The notes: a model not told the origin generated them from the letters alone. A stretch of DNA of 64,000 bases from Nitrospira sp. SG-bin1 (GCA_002083365.1 LVWS01000007.1:62001-126000), one strand, 5' to 3'. Shown: positions 44,880 to 52,899, counted from the stretch's first letter. Program-made: numbers and translations.

Positions 44880-45263
44880 ATGAAATATGCGTTTTGGTTG
44901 TCGACTGGTTTGGTGGGATCGTTGCTCGTCACCGCGCCGGTCTTGGCCGAGAAAGAGTTGCAGGTCGTGGACAACCAGTGTTGGGCAGAAATCTTTGAGG
45001 ACAGTGACTTCGATAAGAATGATCCCCACCTCAAGATCCAAGGCCCTGCGCAAATTCCCACGCTGAAAGATTACAAGGGCCGGAATTGGAACGATGAGAT
45101 TCAAAGCATCATCGTCGGTCCGAATGCAACTGTGAAGGCGTATTCAAAAAAGGATTACGCTGGGACCGAGCTGGTCCTGACTCCCAATAAGCGAGTCGCG
45201 GAACTCAGTGAGTACAACCTAAGCGACGACATCGAATCGATGACCGTCACCTGCGGCGGATAA
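44880..45263 (+). CDS. Secreted beta/gamma-crystallin-like protein
   Basis: The product has 127 residues with AAGGAGG five bases before the ATG. A signal peptide ends at VLAEKE. The mature protein has one Greek-key-type unit: CWAEIFEDSDFDKNDPHLKI, then LKDYKGRNWNDEIQSIIVGPNATVKAYSKKDYAGTELVL and NLSDDIESMTVTC. The WNDEIQSI and DDIESM segments resemble the N/D-x-x-S/T-S calcium sites of microbial crystallins. Two Cys (near the start and at the end) could form a disulfide. It is probably an envelope or secreted stability/calcium-binding protein. Confidence 0.78.
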   Translation: MKYAFWLSTGLVGSLLVTAPVLAEKELQVVDNQCWAEIFEDSDFDKNDPHLKIQGPAQIPTLKDYKGRNWNDEIQSIIVGPNATVKAYSKKDYAGTELVLTPNKRVAELSEYNLSDDIESMTVTCGG

Positions 45264-45444
45264 CTGGTTGATTAGTGTTCTTCGGTCTGTCGAAGGCGGG
45301 ATCGCCGATCGGCGGCGCGTCGGACGGACGCGGCGGCGGCTCTTCCACCGGCGGCTTTTGCGGCGGGGGATCTTTTTTGATCGGCCTAGGTCGCGGCGGT
45401 TCTTTGATCGGGGCCCGCCGCGGCCTGCGTCTTCGTGGCGACAT
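45247..45444 (-). CDS. Short proline-rich basic protein (tentative)
   Basis: This 65-residue reading frame starts at an ATG at 45444. About a third of residues are Pro, with Arg and Lys between them (EPPRPRPIKKDPPPQKPP). It overlaps the 3' end of the convergent crystallin-like gene by 17 bases. No ribosome site is seen, and the opposite strand is equally open with a Gly-rich reading. It resembles small Pro-rich proteins often predicted in this kind of genome, but it may be spurious. Confidence 0.35.
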   Translation of the reverse strand: MSPRRRRPRRAPIKEPPRPRPIKKDPPPQKPPVEEPPPRPSDAPPIGDPAFDRPKNTNQPVIRRR

Positions 45445-45449
45445 ACTAT

Positions 45450-45500
45450 TCTGTCTATCGGTCTATCTCGTCTGTCTGGTCTGTCTGGTCTGTCCCGTCA
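45450..45500. repeat. TGTCTGGT-type short tandem tract
   Basis: The stretch is built of overlapping CTGTCT, GTCTATC and GTCTGTCTGG units. Similar text recurs at 47795-47828, 48024-48038 and 51047-51090, always at gene ends or gaps on the same strand. It appears to be a dispersed short-repeat family rather than coding sequence. Confidence 0.5.
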
Positions 45501-45512
45501 CCCCACTCTCCA

Positions 45513-47792
45513 CTAGCCTTTATCCACCTGAATGTCCAGCTCTCCGTCCAGCTTGACCACATCGACGTGAATCCCCTGCTTGCCCCGCTGAAAATGGAGA
45601 TCGACGGTCGCGGGCCCCACCTCCAGATTGCGGAGATCCAAACGATCGAGAGAATCAGGCAAGAGAGGCCTGACGATGCGCAGCCGCTCGGCGAACGCAT
45701 CCGGCGTCACGCCGAGCAGCGTCGTCAAAAGAAACGGGATCGCCCCGGAGGCCCAAGCCTGCGGATGGCAGGCCACGGGATAATTGATCGGTATCTCGTA
45801 CTCCGCCCGTCCGAAGCCGCAGAAGACTTCCGGCAACTGGTGCGCGCGGAAATGAAACGCGGCATCGAACAACCCATGAAAGATGCGCAGCGCGGCGTCA
45901 TCCGAACCGTAACGGCGACAACCGGCCGCGATGATCGAATTATCGTGCGGCCATACCGTGCCGAGATGATAGCCGATGGGATTGTAGCCGCGCTCTCGTG
46001 AGGATAAGGTCCGCACGCCCCATCCGCTGTACATGTCCTCGGCCATCAGTCGCCGGATCGTCCGTTCGGCCTTGTCCTGATCGGCAATACCGGTCCAGAG
46101 AGCGTGGCCGGGATTCGATGAGATGACGGCGGCCGGCTTTCCGTCGGCCTGCAGCGCGAGTGCGTAACAACCCTGTGCCTCCATCCAAAAGTCCCGGTTG
46201 AACCGCTCGCGTAGGCGTTGAGCGTCGCGTCTGAGACTCGCGCCCCGTTCGGGATCCCCGGCCCGCTCGAAGAGCCGGGCCATCCCGAGTTTGGCGGCAT
46301 AGGCATAGCCCTGCACTTCCACGAGCGCGATAGGCGGCTGCGCCAAGCGACCGTCGGCATTCACGATGGCATCGCCCGAATCTTTCCATCCTTTGTTGAT
46401 GACCTTGTCCTTCGCGCGGCTGTCATAGGTGAGATAGCCTTCGCCATGGCGATCACCGTAGCGGTCCATCCAGGACAAGGCCCGCTCCACGGAATCTCGC
46501 AGTTCTTGGAACAGATTCAACGAGCCGGTCCAGGCCGCGTGTTCCGCCAGCAGCATGAGGAACAGCGGCGTGGCGTCCACGGTGCCGTAAAACGGGGTGT
46601 GCGGAATGGCATCGATGTTGGCCATTTCGCCGACCCGCAACTCGTGCGGAATCTTCCCCGGCTCCTCGTCTCGCCAGGCGTCTTCCCGCGTGCCTTGATA
46701 TTGAGCCAACAGACGCAGCGTCTGCTCGGCGATCCGCGGGTGATAGGCCAGCATTTGCCATGCGGTGATCAGGCTGTCCCGGCCGAAGAGCGTGACGAAC
46801 CAGGGCACCCCCGCCGCGAAATAGGTTTCATCGCCCAGATGCGAGCGCAAGACCCGCAGGCCACGGAAAGATCGATCCATGAGTTCGTCCAGGGACGACC
46901 CGTTACCGGACACCTTGGCGACATGCCGTATCCAGGCTTGAGCATCCCGTTCAAGATCGGTCTCCACCGCGGTCAGCTCGGAGAGATGTGGTTTTCCTGT
47001 ACGTGCCGGCCGGTCGTTCGATTCTGCGATGACCAACGCGAGATCGAGTTGCCGCCGTCCCCGCGGATCCAGTCGCACGAGAAAATCCGCCCTCGTGCCG
47101 CTGCGCTGACGGGGGGACGGATCGTAGTGAACCGCCAGCGTGCGGACGATGCCGTCTTTGCCGTCGTAGGACAACCGTAGGGTGTCGCCGTCCCAGGACG
47201 GCGGACGCAATCGACCGAACTGTTTGTGGAGCAAGCCTCGCACGGCGAATAAATCTTCGAAGGCGGATCGAATCGCCAGTGTGACGGGCAGCTCGATGGG
47301 GCGAAGCGTAAAGTTCTGGAACAGCACGCGGTCGCGCAAGGCCGGAATCTCATTATCGACCAGCCGCCGCCACGTGATGCCGATTTGCTCTTTCTCGATC
47401 ACGGTCCCGTCAAGCAGCTCGATGGTGGGATTCGTCAAGGTAAACACACCCACGGCCCCCTGGACCGACGAGGCGGACAGGTGAGCCGGCTTCATTCCCG
47501 CCAACTCCATCTCATAGCCGTTCACATAGCGGCAGTCATGATAGTACAGCCCCAAGCCGTGGGAATCCGTGAACGGCACGTTGCCGTCTGGTTGCGCGAC
47601 AAAGAAGAGATTCTCGTGCTTCATGACGATCGCCTCGGACAGGCCCTCGGCGGTCGTCGGCCGTCCTTTTGTCAGCGTCTCATCCCGCTGTCCGTCTTTA
47701 CGATCGGCCGCCTGCAGCAATCCACTTGGGACCGCCGGAAGCGCAAACGGCCATGCCAGAGACCATCGCAAAAATGCGCGTCGAGGAATCAT
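45513..47792 (-). CDS. Tat-exported amylo-alpha-1,6-glucosidase-type glycoside hydrolase
   Basis: The product has 759 residues. The N-terminus has a Tat signal, PRRAFLRWSLAWPFALPA. The next 230 residues match the glycogen-debranching N-terminal domain: SEAIVMKHENLFFVAQPDGNVPF, GLGLYYHDCRYVNGYEMELAG. The (alpha/alpha)6 barrel includes GVPWFVTLFGRDSLITAWQML, TPFYGTVDATPLFLMLLAEHA, WKDSGDAIVN and GYNPIGYHLGTVWPHDNSIIAAG, with acidic residues placed as in GH15/GH63/GH133-like enzymes. Relatives are usually cytoplasmic; here export is predicted. It could trim branched glucans or trehalose-like glycosides in the periplasm. The neighbours do not supply a pathway. Confidence 0.88.
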   Translation of the reverse strand: MIPRRAFLRWSLAWPFALPAVPSGLLQAADRKDGQRDETLTKGRPTTAEGLSEAIVMKHENLFFVAQPDGNVPFTDSHGLGLYYHDCRYVNGYEMELAGMKPAHLSASSVQGAVGVFTLTNPTIELLDGTVIEKEQIGITWRRLVDNEIPALRDRVLFQNFTLRPIELPVTLAIRSAFEDLFAVRGLLHKQFGRLRPPSWDGDTLRLSYDGKDGIVRTLAVHYDPSPRQRSGTRADFLVRLDPRGRRQLDLALVIAESNDRPARTGKPHLSELTAVETDLERDAQAWIRHVAKVSGNGSSLDELMDRSFRGLRVLRSHLGDETYFAAGVPWFVTLFGRDSLITAWQMLAYHPRIAEQTLRLLAQYQGTREDAWRDEEPGKIPHELRVGEMANIDAIPHTPFYGTVDATPLFLMLLAEHAAWTGSLNLFQELRDSVERALSWMDRYGDRHGEGYLTYDSRAKDKVINKGWKDSGDAIVNADGRLAQPPIALVEVQGYAYAAKLGMARLFERAGDPERGASLRRDAQRLRERFNRDFWMEAQGCYALALQADGKPAAVISSNPGHALWTGIADQDKAERTIRRLMAEDMYSGWGVRTLSSRERGYNPIGYHLGTVWPHDNSIIAAGCRRYGSDDAALRIFHGLFDAAFHFRAHQLPEVFCGFGRAEYEIPINYPVACHPQAWASGAIPFLLTTLLGVTPDAFAERLRIVRPLLPDSLDRLDLRNLEVGPATVDLHFQRGKQGIHVDVVKLDGELDIQVDKG

Positions 47793-47794
47793 GT

Positions 47795-47828
47795 TTGTCC
47801 GGTTTGTCTCGTTGTTTGTCTGTCTGGC
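47795..47828. repeat. TTGTC/TGTCTGG short-repeat tract
   Basis: TTTGTCCGGTTTGTCTCG continues into TTGTTTGTCTGTCTGG, immediately upstream (in transcription sense) of the exported glucosidase gene. It shares units with the tracts at 45450, 48024 and 51047. Confidence 0.45.
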
Positions 47829-47875
47829 TAGCCTCAGCTTCCTAGAACTTCCGGCTCGCCGTCTTCACGACGCAT

Positions 47876-48049
47876 CTACCAGGCATTGATCACGAAAGAT
47901 TTCCCACAGTCCGTGCAGGTGTAGATCTGTACATCAACGTCCGCTTCGTTTATTTTCGATTCCACTTTCGCGAGGGTCCGATGGCCGCATTCATCCGGAC
48001 TCCTATTCTTTTGCCGTCGTGTTAGTTTTGTCTGTCTTGATCGAGTCAT
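47876..48049 (-). CDS. 57-residue zinc-ribbon protein
   Basis: An ATG at 48049 lies nine bases beyond the stop of the AI-2E-type permease gene, with GAAGG five bases before it, so it reads as the second gene of an operon. The product starts with a basic segment (TRSRQTKLTRRQKN) and then has DECGHR, a linker, and YTCTDCGKSFV, giving Cys-His plus Cys-Cys ligands for one zinc. It ends INAW. It is too short for most gene-calling cut-offs, yet the ordered Cys/His pattern supports it. The function is unknown; it could be a nucleic-acid- or protein-binding ribbon. Confidence 0.6.
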   Translation of the reverse strand: MTRSRQTKLTRRQKNRSPDECGHRTLAKVESKINEADVDVQIYTCTDCGKSFVINAW

Positions 48050-48057
48050 GCGTGCCT

Positions 48058-49146
48058 TCAGGCCGCTGCTCGCGAGCGGGGCTCATCCGTGTCAGCGCCA
48101 TGATCGCCGAGGTACGCCTCCAGATACAGTTTGCGCACGAAGGCCTTCAGGACCACGGTCAGCGGCATCGCGAACGTGACGCCGATCGGTCCCACCCAGA
48201 TGCCGGCGAACATCTGCGAGGCCAGCGTGAGCACCGGCGGAAGCGACACCGTGCGTTGTTGGATCAGCGGCGTCAACACATAGTCCTGGACGATCTGAAC
48301 AGCGACATACAAGCCAACGATTCCCATGGCGCTGGAGACGCCCTGCTGTTGAAGAGCGATCAGGACGGCCGGAATGGCCGACAACAGCGGACCGACATAC
48401 GGGATGAACCCGAAGAGGCCGGCCAAGAGTCCCAGCAACAAGGCCAAGGGAATGTCCATCACCGCAAGCGCGGCGCCGGTCGCCGTACCGACGAAGGCCA
48501 TCGCCAGGAGACGGCCTACAAGCCACCGCTCAAGATCACGGCCTGCCGTGACCAGCGCGTTTCGCGCGAGACTCCGCGATTGAAAGGGCAGCAACCGCAC
48601 GAGCCCGTCCAGATACAGGCGGGGGGACGCGGCGAAATAGACTCCAAGAAACACCACGATGAGGACCGCCCCGGTTCCTTGCAAGAGATAGGCAAACAGC
48701 CGGCCTCCGATATCGATAGCCTTGGACTCTTCCGATAGAGCGGCTTGGCTTTTGGCGACCAGCCATGCACCCCAGGGCTGCCCTTCAAGCTGCTTCCGGA
48801 AGTGGTCGATGCTGGCGGGAAGCTGATCGACGAGCTGATCGAGCTGATCCGAGATTCTTGGCGCATACAGTAGAGCGGCAAGCCAGATTACGGCCACGAA
48901 GAGCGATACAGCGATGGCGAGCGCTCCCCCTTCGAGTGAACTCGGCAAAAGCGCGGCAAGGCGGTCCGCCAACATTCGCAACAAGATGGCGAAGAGGACC
49001 CCGCCGAACACGAGAAACAATGCGGTCGCGGCATAGCCCAACAGCGCCAGAGGAACGAGCAGCGCCAGCGCGACTCCGATCACAATGACCGTGGGCCGAA
49101 CTACGCGTTCAGCTGCCGGACCTGAAACCTTCGCCGGCTCGCGCAT
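48058..49146 (-). CDS. AI-2E/YdiK-family permease
   Basis: The product has 362 residues; the start at 49146 follows GGGAAG. It has about eight hydrophobic helices in the typical order: RPTVIVIGVALALLVPLALLGY, FLVFGGVLFAILLRMLADRL, a periplasmic loop region with PRISDQLDQLVDQLPASIDHF, then TGAVLIVVFLGVYFAASP, LLGLLAGLFGFIPYVGPLLSAIPAVLIAL and GPIGVTFAMPLTVVLKAFVRKLY. Family members are proposed efflux permeases for autoinducer-2, Na+ or other solutes; the substrate is not inferable here. It is probably co-transcribed with the small zinc-ribbon gene downstream. Confidence 0.9.
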   Translation of the reverse strand: MREPAKVSGPAAERVVRPTVIVIGVALALLVPLALLGYAATALFLVFGGVLFAILLRMLADRLAALLPSSLEGGALAIAVSLFVAVIWLAALLYAPRISDQLDQLVDQLPASIDHFRKQLEGQPWGAWLVAKSQAALSEESKAIDIGGRLFAYLLQGTGAVLIVVFLGVYFAASPRLYLDGLVRLLPFQSRSLARNALVTAGRDLERWLVGRLLAMAFVGTATGAALAVMDIPLALLLGLLAGLFGFIPYVGPLLSAIPAVLIALQQQGVSSAMGIVGLYVAVQIVQDYVLTPLIQQRTVSLPPVLTLASQMFAGIWVGPIGVTFAMPLTVVLKAFVRKLYLEAYLGDHGADTDEPRSRAAA

Positions 49147-49283
49147 GGTTTTTCTTCCCTGGTCTCGATACGGCATTCAGGACAGCCGGTCACCGCTCCG
49201 CGTACATCTGCCGTTCCCTATCCGCTCGACGGTCGCTTCTTCATGAAGATTTCCTGCTCTGTATAAGCCACCACCGCAGCTCG

Positions 49284-49721
49284 TCATGGGTCTTCGCCTG
49301 GAAGATTCGCACTCGGTAGAGTCCCGCCGGGCACCGTCCCACCGGGAAGCGTGACATTGGGCCAGGTCCCGCCTGGCACCGTCCCACCCGGAGGAGTGAC
49401 CTCAGGCCAGGTTCCGCCGGGAACCATCCCACCGGGAGGAGTGACATTAGGCCAGGTCCCGCCGGGTACTGTGCCGCCAGGTAGAGCGCCTCCTTCAGGC
49501 GTGTTGTCCAAACCGGTCAGCTCAGGTTGCTTAGACCCAGTGGATATATTCTCCTCTGACGACACACCGTTGACTATGCCGCCGGGGGCCGCAGTTTGTT
49601 CCTCGTCACCCCATGCCGGGGCGATCATCAACAGGGTGAACAGACTGATCCACCTACAGGCTACGACGCACCTTTCGATCGTCCATCGATCTGTAGCTTG
49701 TTCCCTCACCACTGACACCAT
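49284..49721 (-). CDS. Secreted protein with four 15-residue PGG repeats
   Basis: The product has 145 residues from the ATG at 49721, with no good ribosome site. A signal-like segment (WISLFTLLMIAPAWG) precedes an acidic linker. The C-terminal 65 residues are four near-identical repeats of the form PGGTVPGGTWPNVTP, the last degenerate (PGGTLPSANL). In DNA the period is 45 bases (units near 49361, 49406 and 49451). The composition recalls elastomeric or surface-attached proteins. No family is recognised. The gene overlaps no neighbour and lies 14 bases downstream of the next membrane protein gene. Confidence 0.6.
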   Translation of the reverse strand: MVSVVREQATDRWTIERCVVACRWISLFTLLMIAPAWGDEEQTAAPGGIVNGVSSEENISTGSKQPELTGLDNTPEGGALPGGTVPGGTWPNVTPPGGMVPGGTWPEVTPPGGTVPGGTWPNVTLPGGTVPGGTLPSANLPGEDP

Positions 49722-49735
49722 TTCGTAAATATGGT

Positions 49736-50275
49736 TTAGTCGGCGTCCGAACCGGCGCTCTTGCGAGGATGGGGCAAAGATGCGCCCTGGTGTCTCTTTG
49801 GTTGCAAATATCCGGTTGCCGAAGCAATGCCGAGCCATTCCGACAGAAACAGCCCGGCCGCAAGTGCTCCATAGATCCAGGGGAAACTACGCCGCGAGAG
49901 GCTTAATTCGAACCCAGGCGTGAATCGATGCGACACCAGATGATAATCGGTGATATAGGCTATCGCCGAAGTCCCGGCACCGATAGCAGCTGTGGTGAGG
50001 AACGAATCCGGCCTTGGCATCGTTCGACGCCAAGCTTGGTAGCAGGCGGCCCAAAATACACAAGCCGCCAGATTCAGGACAAGACCCGTGCCGGTGTAAC
50101 GGAACGTGCGTTCTCCTCGCCTTGCAGCATGCCGTCCCCAGACAATATGGCTGATGGCATTGATCGGCTTCCAGACCGAGCGTCCTTCGATCCGACTCCG
50201 CAGCGCCGCCGTCACTGCGACGGCGGCGCTGCTCGTGAAACCATCGAACCATAGTCGTTTCCAGGCTTCGCTCAT
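49736..50275 (-). CDS. Integral membrane protein, conserved uncharacterised
   Basis: The product has 179 residues, start at 50275 after GAGGG. It opens with SSAAVAVTAALRSRIEGRSVWKPINAISHIVWG, a pattern I recall from unnamed membrane proteins, and has three further hydrophobic segments (GLVLNLAACVFWAACYQAW, LTTAAIGAGTSAIAYITDYHLVSH, SFPWIYGALAAGLFLSEWLG). The DYHLVSHRFTPGFE segment is conserved-looking. The start is eight bases from the stop of the SRPBCC gene, so both are translated from one transcript. Confidence 0.7.
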   Translation of the reverse strand: MSEAWKRLWFDGFTSSAAVAVTAALRSRIEGRSVWKPINAISHIVWGRHAARRGERTFRYTGTGLVLNLAACVFWAACYQAWRRTMPRPDSFLTTAAIGAGTSAIAYITDYHLVSHRFTPGFELSLSRRSFPWIYGALAAGLFLSEWLGIASATGYLQPKRHQGASLPHPRKSAGSDAD

Positions 50276-50283
50276 GTATTCCC

Positions 50284-50733
50284 TCAGGCCACCTTGCCGC
50301 GCCAAGCGCCGGTCTCCTGACCTCGTGATTCAATGAACTCCTTGAATCGCTGGAGATCGCCTTCCACTCGTCCCGATACGACCCCCACCGCATCACCGGT
50401 CTTCTCAACGGCACCATCCGGCTCATATTCCAGACGAAGGCTGAGCTTCGATTTGTTCTCCGCAATCCTGGTAAATGTGACCGTTCCGCCGTTCTTGGCG
50501 CCTCCCTGGCTCATCCAGGTGATCCGTTGATCGGGGATCTGCTCGGTGATGACCGCATCCCATTCTTTTTGCTTCCCCCCGATGCTGGCCTTCCAGTGCA
50601 GATGTTTGTCGTCGATCTGGTGAACTTGTTCGACGCCTTCCATGAACCGCGGAAATTCTTCGAACTGGGTCCATTGATTGTAGGCGGTCTTGACCGGCAC
50701 ATTGAGTTCGATGGATTTTTCTATGACGGACAT
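50284..50733 (-). CDS. SRPBCC-domain protein, stand-alone
   Basis: The product has 149 residues with AAGGAGG before the ATG at 50733. The single domain reads VIEKSIELNVPVKTAYNQWTQFEEFPRFMEGVEQVHQID, GGKQKEWDAVITEQIPDQRITWMSQGG and VEGDLQRFKEFIESRG. This is the polyketide-cyclase/dehydrase-like subgroup often found in stress-tolerance clusters. It probably binds a hydrophobic ligand. It is the middle gene of a DUF2630-SRPBCC-membrane-protein row with short gaps. Confidence 0.88.
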   Translation of the reverse strand: MSVIEKSIELNVPVKTAYNQWTQFEEFPRFMEGVEQVHQIDDKHLHWKASIGGKQKEWDAVITEQIPDQRITWMSQGGAKNGGTVTFTRIAENKSKLSLRLEYEPDGAVEKTGDAVGVVSGRVEGDLQRFKEFIESRGQETGAWRGKVA

Positions 50734-50798
50734 GATTACCTCCTTGTGTGATGTGCCAACTGATTCATTGGAACCCGATTGATGTTCGATCGCTTGTT

Positions 50799-51047
50799 TC
50801 ATTGTTCATATCTCTCGACGATCTCCGGCGGCCGCACCTGCGCTTGGTCGGCATCCTGTCCCACAGTCCGTCGCGCGCGTCGTTGACGAAGGAGATCCCA
50901 GCATTGATCCAGCTCGACTTGCAGGGCCCGTAACTGCTCCAGATCTTCCTCGCTCCTCGTTTCACGAGCCAGCATCTGGTGTTCCTGGCCGACAAGGTCG
51001 TTGATTCGCTGAAGCACTGATTGATCGGTCGTCGTCTTTTCGTTCAT
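50799..51047 (-). CDS. DUF2630 small helical protein
   Basis: The product has 82 residues. It matches DUF2630 throughout: SVLQRINDLVGQEHQMLARE, LEQLRALQVELDQCWDLLRQRRARR and a DADQAQVRPPEIVERYEQ tail. It is expected to be a helical hairpin in the cytoplasm with unknown function. It precedes the SRPBCC gene by 65 bases. A TGTCTGGT-type short-repeat tract lies just upstream. Confidence 0.85.
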   Translation of the reverse strand: MNEKTTTDQSVLQRINDLVGQEHQMLARETRSEEDLEQLRALQVELDQCWDLLRQRRARRTVGQDADQAQVRPPEIVERYEQ

Positions 51048-51090
51048 GTGTCTGTCTCGTCCGTGGTCCGTCCGGTCTGTCTGGTCAGTC
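51047..51090. repeat. GTCTGTC/GGTCTGTCTGGTC short-repeat tract
   Basis: Overlapping TCTGTCTCG, GTCCGTCCGG and TCTGTCTGGTC units fill this stretch between the DUF2630 and DUF4142 genes. They match the tracts near 45450, 47795 and 48024. Confidence 0.5.
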
Positions 51091-51128
51091 AGCCGCCTCC
51101 GCCACCCGAAGGCTCCGCGTGTTTCATA

Positions 51129-51647
51129 TTACGGGCTCGTCTGCAGCGAATATTTTACTTTGTGCGCCTTTTCCCGATGCGTCTGTAACGTCGGCAACAT
51201 CGCAGTGATCCATTGTTGGATGTCTTGATCTTGCACCGTCTTCACCAGCCGCTGAAATTCTTCCACGATGGTTTCATGGTCTTCTAATATGTAGTCCATG
51301 TAGGCACGGTCGAAGGCATGGCCGGATAGTTGAGAGAGTTTATTCACTTTCTCCCTCCGTTCTCGGCTGAGTCCGGGGGACAGTTGCACGCCTTGCTTCA
51401 TGGCCAGTTGCTCGACTTGTTGGCTCGCCTTTTTGTGATCCTCCACCATCTGCTGCCCGAACTCTTTCACGCGTTCATTCACCGCACGTTGAGCGGCAAG
51501 TTGGCCTAATGATATTTCTATTTGTTGTCCTTCCGCCGCCTTCTCGAGAATCGAGTGGGCGTCGGTTTTCGACGCCTGCGCGAGCACAGACGAAACCAAC
51601 CCCGCAGCTCCGCACATCGCCAGACATAATGAAAGGAACCTCGACAT
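51129..51647 (-). CDS. DUF4142 exported protein, first paralogue
   Basis: The product has 172 residues. A signal peptide ends near SSVLAQ. The mature part is a four-helix ferritin-like DUF4142 domain: AAEGQQIEISLGQLAAQRA, VKEFGQQMVEDHKKASQQVEQLA, LSQLSGHAFDRAYMDYILEDHETIVEEFQRL and a final LPTLQTHREKAHKVKYSLQ. His and Glu residues are placed as in the family but metal binding is unproven. It lies 44 bases downstream of the esterase gene. A second copy is at 56387-56944. Confidence 0.88.
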   Translation of the reverse strand: MSRFLSLCLAMCGAAGLVSSVLAQASKTDAHSILEKAAEGQQIEISLGQLAAQRAVNERVKEFGQQMVEDHKKASQQVEQLAMKQGVQLSPGLSRERREKVNKLSQLSGHAFDRAYMDYILEDHETIVEEFQRLVKTVQDQDIQQWITAMLPTLQTHREKAHKVKYSLQTSP

Positions 51648-51691
51648 ATGAATCTCCCTTAAATGTTACTTGCTCCTCCGACCTGCGTGCC

Positions 51692-52891
51692 TTATTCCTG
51701 CAGCGATTCGATCTGTGCCGAGCTCCTCGAGCGCCCCTCTTGGTCATTCGGACGGGAAAAGACGGGTTCGTCGAACGATCCGTTCATGCCGTTGGCCACC
51801 AACCGCACCGCTTGTGTTGCGTCATCGACAACGGCCCCCATCCCGAAAAACTCGTGTGTCACCCCCCGAAAGTTTTGGTACGTGACCGGCACGCCGGCCT
51901 CGATGAGTCGTTCGGCATAACGTTTCCCCTCCGATCGCAAGGGGTCGATTTCAGCGGTAATGATGGTGGCAGGCGGCATTCCACTGAGGTTACGGACGTT
52001 CACGAGATCGATCCACGGATGTTTTCCGTCCGCCGGCTCTCTCAAATACTTTTCGAAGAACCAAGCCATCATTGACTTGTCCAATGGTTTGGCCTGAGCA
52101 TGTTCGCGATACGACGGCGTGTTGAAGTCGTATCCGGCGACGGGGTAAATCAGCGCTTGATGCACGGGCAATATTTCGCCGCGCGCCCTCGCCATCAGGC
52201 ACACCGCCGCCGCCAGATTTCCCCCGGCGCTCTCACCCGCCACGGCGACCATTGAAGGATCTCCGCCGAAGCTCTCGGCATTGCGGAGCACCCACCGATA
52301 GGCCGCGTAGGCGTCCTCGTGAGCCGCCGGGAATTTATGCTCCGGAGCTTTACGGTACTCAACGGATACCACGATGGCGTTCACAGTCTTCGCGAGCGCC
52401 CTTGCAGAGGCATCGTACGTATCGAGCGTTCCGATCACCCACCCCCCGCCCGGATAGTACACGATGACGGGAAACGGACCGGTTCCTTGAGGCGTATAAA
52501 TTCGAATGGGCAGTTGTCCGCCAGGACCGGGGATCATGTGATTCTTCGTCTTTCCGATCGCCAGCGGAACCGCGCTCCGGCTCTTCTCCTCCAGTAGCGC
52601 TGCCACCGCGTCGGCCGGCATCGGTTGGACCCGTGCTTCCTCGGCCGTGAGCGAAGGGATAGGCTTGGGGTCGAGATTCTGTAACTTCGTGAGTACGGCC
52701 GCCATGTCTTTATCCGCGCGAGACATCGTGTCAGCCGTCGCCCGCTTCCGTTCTTCTGCGGACGCGACGGCGGCTTTTCGCTGTCCTCCGAACGTCTCGG
52801 TTTGCGAGGTTTGACAACCGGTTAGAGTCTGCAGGCTCAAGAGCATGGCTACCGGCAAGCGTGACTTGATAAGACTGAATTTCCAAGCCAT
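51692..52891 (-). CDS. Lipoprotein-type alpha/beta-hydrolase (HSL-like esterase)
   Basis: The product has 399 residues. A signal sequence with lipobox-like LTGC (about residue 26) suggests attachment to the envelope. The catalytic domain shows VIVYYPGGGWVIGTLDTYD (oxyanion-hole loop, with YPGGGW rather than the common HGGGW), VAGESAGGNLAAAVCL (nucleophile Ser), and a late FRGVTHEFFGMG bearing the catalytic His. The acid is probably in ITAEIDPLRSEG. It would hydrolyse short acyl esters. A promoter-like element shared with katE lies directly upstream at 52900-52943, so near the ATG that the transcript may have almost no leader. Confidence 0.88.
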   Translation of the reverse strand: MAWKFSLIKSRLPVAMLLSLQTLTGCQTSQTETFGGQRKAAVASAEERKRATADTMSRADKDMAAVLTKLQNLDPKPIPSLTAEEARVQPMPADAVAALLEEKSRSAVPLAIGKTKNHMIPGPGGQLPIRIYTPQGTGPFPVIVYYPGGGWVIGTLDTYDASARALAKTVNAIVVSVEYRKAPEHKFPAAHEDAYAAYRWVLRNAESFGGDPSMVAVAGESAGGNLAAAVCLMARARGEILPVHQALIYPVAGYDFNTPSYREHAQAKPLDKSMMAWFFEKYLREPADGKHPWIDLVNVRNLSGMPPATIITAEIDPLRSEGKRYAERLIEAGVPVTYQNFRGVTHEFFGMGAVVDDATQAVRLVANGMNGSFDEPVFSRPNDQEGRSRSSAQIESLQE

Positions 52892-52899
52892 GACTCTTT

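Noticed and set aside
45275..45556. A glycine-rich plus-strand frame after the crystallin-like gene
   Set aside because: It mirrors the proline-rich minus-strand frame, lacks a ribosome site and runs into the short-repeat tract.
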